Shown: positions 59,401-64,000 of the stretch, in pieces | Position numbering within the stretch: the stretch's first letter is position 1 | Layout: each line of letters begins with the position of its first letter | Assembly: GCA_958510875.1 (NCBI GenBank) | Contig: OY294067.1 | Coordinates: 29,934,912 to 29,998,911 of the forward strand | Origin: Endomychus coccineus | Taxonomy: Eukaryota > Arthropoda > Insecta > Coleoptera > Endomychidae | DNA length: 64,000 nt | Direction of reading: 5' to 3' | Made by a program: the position numbers and the translations under genes | The notes under the pieces: generated by a model | What the model was told of the DNA's origin: nothing | The model's input: only the letters and a program-made list of their open reading frames with translations | Databases searched by the model: none

Positions 59401-59619
59401 GGAAAGTTTAGTTTCTCGTTTGTTTTATTCAATAACAGAACTATGAATTTTTTTATTTTCTTACTTTGTAATGTTTTTATATCTATGATTATTTGCCTAT
59501 AATTGCTTTCACAAAATGCAAAAAAAATGGTTAAACAAACCTCGTTGGAAAAGTAGTTTTACCAAATTTGTTGTTTAATGTACCTACTATTATTTTTCCA
59601 ACTTTAGCACCCTGTATCT

Positions 59620-60305
59620 CAGTGAGGAGCAGACCATTGTTGTTGAGTGGAATATTATAATGTTTGCCCTTCGGAACGTACGGTTAAAATTTGGGATATT
59701 CCTTATGAATCATTCTGTATACATCTCTGATTGAGAGTACTGGTGAATATGCGTCGCATACCAATGAAATATGTAGAGATTTGCATAGCTCAATGCGTAT
59801 ATGAAAGTTTGAAGGCATAGGATAACACGATGGAATTTTATGATTTACCTCCAGAAAGTAAAGTGCACAAAACAATATGTATGTTAATGTAAATTATTCT
59901 GTAACCTATGTTGAATTCGATTAAGCAGCACATCGGACGGGAATTAATGCCCATCAGGATAAGTGCATATTTCCTTTCGTTAAAAAGTTATGTATATCCA
60001 TTATACATTGCCCGTTACTTTCCTTACAGGATCTACGTTCACCCACACTCATGTAAATTGAAGCATTTGCCACCTCACCATTTTCGTATCTATACAGGAT
60101 GAATATTAATATGCCAGTAAATTCCTGTGATAATCATATAAGGGTATGATGAGAGAAAAACAGGTTTTGGAGGTGTTTGTAGACTGACCATCTGCACCAA
60201 CAGTTTGGCCCAAATTTGTAGAATTGAATCAGTAGAATTGATCTTCCAGAAGTCCTCAAAGCAATAAATAGTCAATATTTTATCGTAATATAACAAATTC
60301 ACACT
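59620..60305. other. No recognisable gene
   Basis: AT-rich spacer with short frames only. Confidence 0.5.
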
Positions 60306-60309
60306 ATAA

Positions 60310-61275
60310 ATAAGGAAATATCACCCTTCTCCATTGAAAATATCTTTAGAGTACTGAGGATCTTTCAGCTACCAAGTAGCCATCATCAGAGTGAATTAAT
60401 TAGAAAACAAAATGTGCCTGTTTAAATACTATTTGTAATCAATAGGGATAAATACGAATTGCTTTTCCACATTTTCATCCCTTCTAAATTACATAGACAT
60501 TTGGCATTACTGTGTTTCAAGAGATAAACGTTCTTGAGAAAAGGTGTAATACGTGATTATAAGTAAAGAGTTTGATTTAAATGTCTATTCGAACACGCTG
60601 ACTAGTCATTTCGATTCACTCAAATTCACTGTGGAAATAAAAACAGATAAAGAGCTTCATTTTCTTGATATTAACATTATAAAGGATGGTAACACATGAA
60701 ACTCAACATATACAGAAAACCCACTCAGCCCTCACCCTTTGAGTCAGCAAAATTACGACAAAGAAGTTGAAAAACTTCAGCAAATAGCATTGGACAATAG
60801 TTACGTCAAATCAAATTGGATAGCAATCAATTAACCAAATAAGAGCCACTAACTTTAGATATTTCAATAAAATTCAAAAATCTTACTTATCATCCTTCAG
60901 TAATTCCATGATTTGTTTTTAAAATTTGCAGTACAACCAGTTTATAGATGTAAGAAAAAGCTTAAAAGCCGCTTAGGCAACACCTTCAATAAAGTTTGCG
61001 ACTTCGACAAATCCGGGATTTACAGAATCGATTGTGACTCGTGTTAAAAAAGTTATGTGATCCAAACTAGGAGGAATATTCTAACGTGGTATAAAGAACA
61101 TTTTGTCTATTTAAAGAAAAATAATGATGAAAAAATTAACGTTAGTCGAACATATTTCAACTACAGCTCGCACTATTTCTCAAGAAAGTTTATCACTCTT
61201 CAAAGAAAATGATGACAAATATCTAGGTAATTGAGAAGGGATGAAAATGTATAAGTGAAAAAGCAATTTAATGAA
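60310..61275 (+). mobile_element. Penelope-like element with inverted 3' end at its 5' junction
   Basis: 60310-60540 is the 3' end of the PLE family at 47900 in inverted orientation (hammerhead at 60393-60350 minus). From 60560 the element reads forward: DSLKFTVEIKTDKELHFLDI (end of RT), a stop-ridden linker, and from 60960 DFDKSGIYRIDCDSC, stop, TRRNILTWYKEHF (GIY-YIG start). An inverted 3' fragment at the truncated 5' end is known from Penelope insertions. Non-functional. Confidence 0.8.
60350..60393 (-). ncRNA. Hammerhead ribozyme motif in inverted PLE end
   Basis: CUGAUGA, extra U, GGCUAC-UUG-GUAGCU helix II (five Watson-Crick pairs and a G-U), GAAA, G-AUC-C helix III, CUC cleavage triplet. 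Core complete, but helix I has only about three clear pairs (ACU/AGU). Confidence 0.58.
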
Positions 61276-61369
61276 CTATCTCGTGGTACACCTGCTATTA
61301 TGGCAATGTTATGAAATTTATAGTTTATACAATAAATTTTGGCAGGTTTATTCATTCAAAAATCTTCAA

Positions 61370-61990
61370 TCATCAGATTCCTGCAAATCGAGCTGTGAGA
61401 TCACTCCATTGGATAGTTTTAAATCAGCCGGAATGTATCTGTATTTAGATTATTTCGTGGTACCTAATATGATGATGTCGAGTACAAATATTCCTATAGG
61501 TATCACCACGAACAGCATCTTCTCATGGATTGACCATGTGAGGTCCATTCCAAAAACCGCCTCTCAGAAACTTGGTTTTCTATTCCGTGCCAAGAGCTAC
61601 TTCACATCCCAGCAGCTTTTCTTAATCTACAAGGCACAGATTCGACCTGTCCTGGAGTACTGTCCACTTGTTTGGAGTTCGGCTCCCAAACATGAGTTCT
61701 TGGATTCTATCCAGAAGAGAGCTATCCGTCCAATTAATGATGTTGCACTTACGAATTCATTGACCTCTCTAGAACATCGTAGAAAGATGGGCGATCTCTC
61801 CCTTTTGAATAGATATTTCCATGGTCGGTGTTCATCAGAAATCTCGTATGTTGTTCCACCACGAGTGATTCCAAATAGACGGACTAGATGAGCTCAAGCT
61901 GATCACCCCTTCATTGTCAAGTTTGAGACTTGCCCAACTTCTTCCTAGCAGACTCAATTTTTCTATCGAACAGCGAAGTTGTGGAACTCT
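61370..61990 (+). pseudogene. Jockey/CR1-like LINE remnant, copy 3
   Basis: The best preserved of three copies: SSCKSSCEITPLDSFKSAG, WIDHVRSIPKTASQKLGFLF, QIRPVLEYCPLVWSSAPKHE and LLNRYFHGRCSSEISYVVPP in a single frame to the stop at 61891; the match then continues in other frames to the point where the PLE end begins at about 61993. The RT core is missing. Confidence 0.8.
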
Positions 61991-61992
61991 TT

Positions 61993-62770
61993 ACTATATA
62001 TAAAAATTCTCGGGAAATAGGTCACATTAACACTTCATTTTATATTATCGTCTTCACGTATGTTTCGGTCTCACGACCATCATCAGAAGACTTATTATGT
62101 CAAAAAGTGTTTTTTTAAACTAATTATAGCACAAAGCGTCCATATAGCACCAATTTCAATCAAAAAAGCCCACTTCGTCGAAACAAACAGAACCATAAAT
62201 AATCGAAATTATACTGTCAATATTTCAAGTATAGAATGTAACAAGAATCCACTATTCAGTAATATTCTTATAATATACCAGCGCATGTTGGTATAGTGTC
62301 TCAACTACTGGAGATCAACTATTATGTTAAGTATCTACTCTCGAACCAGATGTAACGATTTATGAGGTACTTGAAAAAGGTCCAACTAATTGTGTTGGAA
62401 AATTTTTCTCAAATCTAAAACCTTTAATACCTAAAGATAAACAAACCCACACAGTATACAAATTAAATTGTTTAGATTGCCATGAAACTTATACTGGAAT
62501 CTCTAAGCAATATTTACAAAAAAGAATGTATGGCCATAAGTATAGTACAAGATAAAAACTCCACCGCCATGGCTAAACACTGCTTTGATTATAACCATCA
62601 ATTTGATTACAAAATGTTAATATTTTCACTAAGGAAACCAATTATTATAGAAGATCTATTCTGGAGATGATTCACATAAAACGTGACTCCAATTCTGTAA
62701 ATCATAGGACTGATATTGAGACATTAAGTCAGATTTATAATCTGAGTCGGGATACTCGACGTTATTCATT
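61993..62770 (+). mobile_element. Penelope-like element with inverted 3' end, then GIY-YIG region
   Basis: 61993-62371 is the 3' end of the 15590 family in inverted orientation (hammerhead at 62091-62050 minus). 62385-62740 then runs forward: LIPKDKQTHTVYKLNCLDCH, ETYTGISKQYLQKRMYGHKY, frameshifts, YYRRSILEMIHIKRDSNSVN. The GIY-YIG Cys pair and catalytic Arg are visible. It disrupts LINE copy 3. Confidence 0.8.
62050..62091 (-). ncRNA. Hammerhead-like motif with a changed cleavage site
   Basis: Same layout as 15645-15686 with CUGAUGA, helix II and GAAA intact, but the triplet reads GUG instead of GUA; G at position 17 is not tolerated by hammerheads, so predicted inactive. Confidence 0.6.
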
Positions 62771-62949
62771 TACTGAATCCTCGGTCCTCGTGCAGACGAA
62801 AGTAATATATTCTTATTGAATTTATTAATTGTACATTGTGTACTTAGTATCGTATCTACGTGGAAGGTTTTAAATATTGTGAATATAATTCTTGTCATAA
62901 GAATATAACATTAGTGATGTGTATTTTTCACAACTGTCATCATTTCAAT

Positions 62950-64000
62950 CAACAATTTACTTTTATACACTTTATTACACTTTTTCAAAAATTTTTGAAA
63001 AAGCCGTTTATAACAGAATTATGCAATATCTAGAAAAATATGACCTACTAACGCCATGTCAGTTTGGATTTAGACCGGGATTATCTACTGATGCCGCGGT
63101 CATTGAGCTTACTCAGTATGTATGTTCCGAACTTGAGCAAAATAAATATGTTGTGATTGTTCAGTTTGATCTAACACATGCTTTTGACATGTTGAATAGA
63201 GAAATTTTGGATGGGAAATTGAATGCTGTCGGTATAAGGGGCTCAATAAAAAAATGGCTAATGTCATTCCTTAGCAGTAGGACATTAGTGGGAAAAGTAG
63301 ACAATGTTTATTCTCAAACGTTCGATGTAATACTAAGCACTCCACAAGGTAGTATACTTGGACCACTTTTGTTCATATTGTACGTGAATGATCTGCCCTA
63401 CTTTGTTACGGAAGGGAAATTATTTAGGTATGCCGATGATGTGGGTGCGATGATCTCGGGATTTACTCCTCAGGAGACGCACAATAAAGCTTTAAAGCTT
63501 ATGCATGATTTCCAGATTTGGTGCGTAGAAAATCGACTTTCATTAAACTGTAAAAAAAACTGTATGTATGGAATGCAAGCCACCTTTGCGACCATCTTGC
63601 AATTTCGTTTTTGACTTCCAGGGCGAAAACCTGATCTCTGAACAGGAATGTAAATTTTTATGTACCTTTATTGATGAGCATATGTCATGGGTTAGGAATA
63701 TAGATTATATAGTATCCAGACTAAACTCACATTTTTATTTGTTATCAAATCTAAAGAACGTTCTCAGTACAGAATGCCAAATGACGATACTGTCTTATCA
63801 TATTATAGTGTGGGGACAGTGTTGCGATTCCGAAAGAGCCTTTAAATTACAGGAACGAATTATAAGATTAATTTTCGCAAAACATGCAGACCCACATTTA
63901 AAAAACACAATATCTTACCTCTCCCTTCCATATGTCTGCTAAAGATCCTTATATTCATTCATGCTAGACATGACCATTTATCGAAGGTGGGTGACAATCA
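62950..64000 (+). pseudogene. CR1/Jockey-like LINE reverse transcriptase, one frameshift, runs off the window
   Basis: Frame 1 (to 63614) begins at FSKIFEKAVYNRIMQYLEKY, then QFGFRPGLSTDAAVIELTQY, IVQFDLTHAFDMLNR (motif A), TPQGSILGPLLFILYVNDLP (motif B) and LFRYADDVGAMISG (motif C). All catalytic Asp are present. A frameshift between 63568 and 63614 moves the thumb into a second frame (ECKFLCTFIDEHMSWVRNID ... LQERIIRLIFAKHADPHLKN) that ends at 63942. 5'-truncated at about 62960. The 3' part lies outside the window. Confidence 0.85.

Noticed and set aside
54931..64000. A TM6/TM7 exon of the muscarinic receptor
   Set aside because: No frame shows the expected WTPY or NPxxY-type motifs with splice sites, so the exon must lie outside the window.

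Overview
This looks like a stretch of an AT-rich insect genome, possibly a beetle (the order is my inference). The only host gene I can support is part of a muscarinic acetylcholine receptor gene, A-type (mAChR-A), on the plus strand. Three coding exons are visible: 43004-43094, 45242-45587 and 54652-54930. Their splice phases match (1/1, 2/2, then an open phase-2 donor). They encode the short N-terminus, TM1-TM5 and the start of intracellular loop 3. The loop-3 remainder, TM6 and TM7 must lie beyond position 64000. A GC-richer patch at 41100-41410 is a possible promoter or leader.

Almost everything else is mobile DNA, mostly broken, often nested. DNA transposons include a mariner-like element with an intact transposase and about 500-bp inverted repeats (5741-7926). 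A hAT element sits inside a LINE with a recognisable 8-bp target duplication (1303-3173). There is an internally deleted pogo-like element (31640-33575), a second hAT relic with a zinc-finger intron (11300-12442), MULE and Helitron fragments, several DUF4817-type transposase fragments, and a small TIR family called E here. Family E has copies at 46324-47095 and 52851-53819 plus a lone end at 47340-47509. Retroelements include Jockey/CR1-like LINEs, two copies of a LINE whose C-terminus looks like a restriction-like endonuclease, an R1/Loa-like LINE, a copia RT fragment, and many Penelope-like elements (PLEs).

The PLEs are the most interesting part. Their 3' ends carry hammerhead-ribozyme-like motifs of at least three sequence families: a CUGANGA core, helix II, GAAA, a two-pair helix III and a NUH site. 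The copy at 15645-15686 (minus) has every core residue and a 5-bp helix I. Several foldback structures (15264-15434, 19627-20046, 28232-28458 and perhaps 34082-34274) are two such PLE ends joined head to head. The PLE copies at 60310 and 61995 begin with an inverted 3' end.

Layout: 1-5250 LINE copies with nested hAT and a MULE; 5741-7926 mariner; 9240-10290 LINE joined to a PLE end; 11300-12442 hAT; 15264-16400 PLE; 18020-18414 copia and transposase; 19627-20046 PLE foldback; 20790-22025 LINE; 22780-23720 transposase and PLE RT; 26480-27020 LINE; 28232-28458 PLE foldback; 30265-30480 Helitron; 31640-33575 pogo; 34082-37300 foldbacks and LINEs; 39405-40450 PLE; 41100-54930 receptor gene with TE-filled introns; 55960-64000 LINEs, a transposase fragment and PLEs. 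No tRNA, rRNA or CRISPR array was seen.
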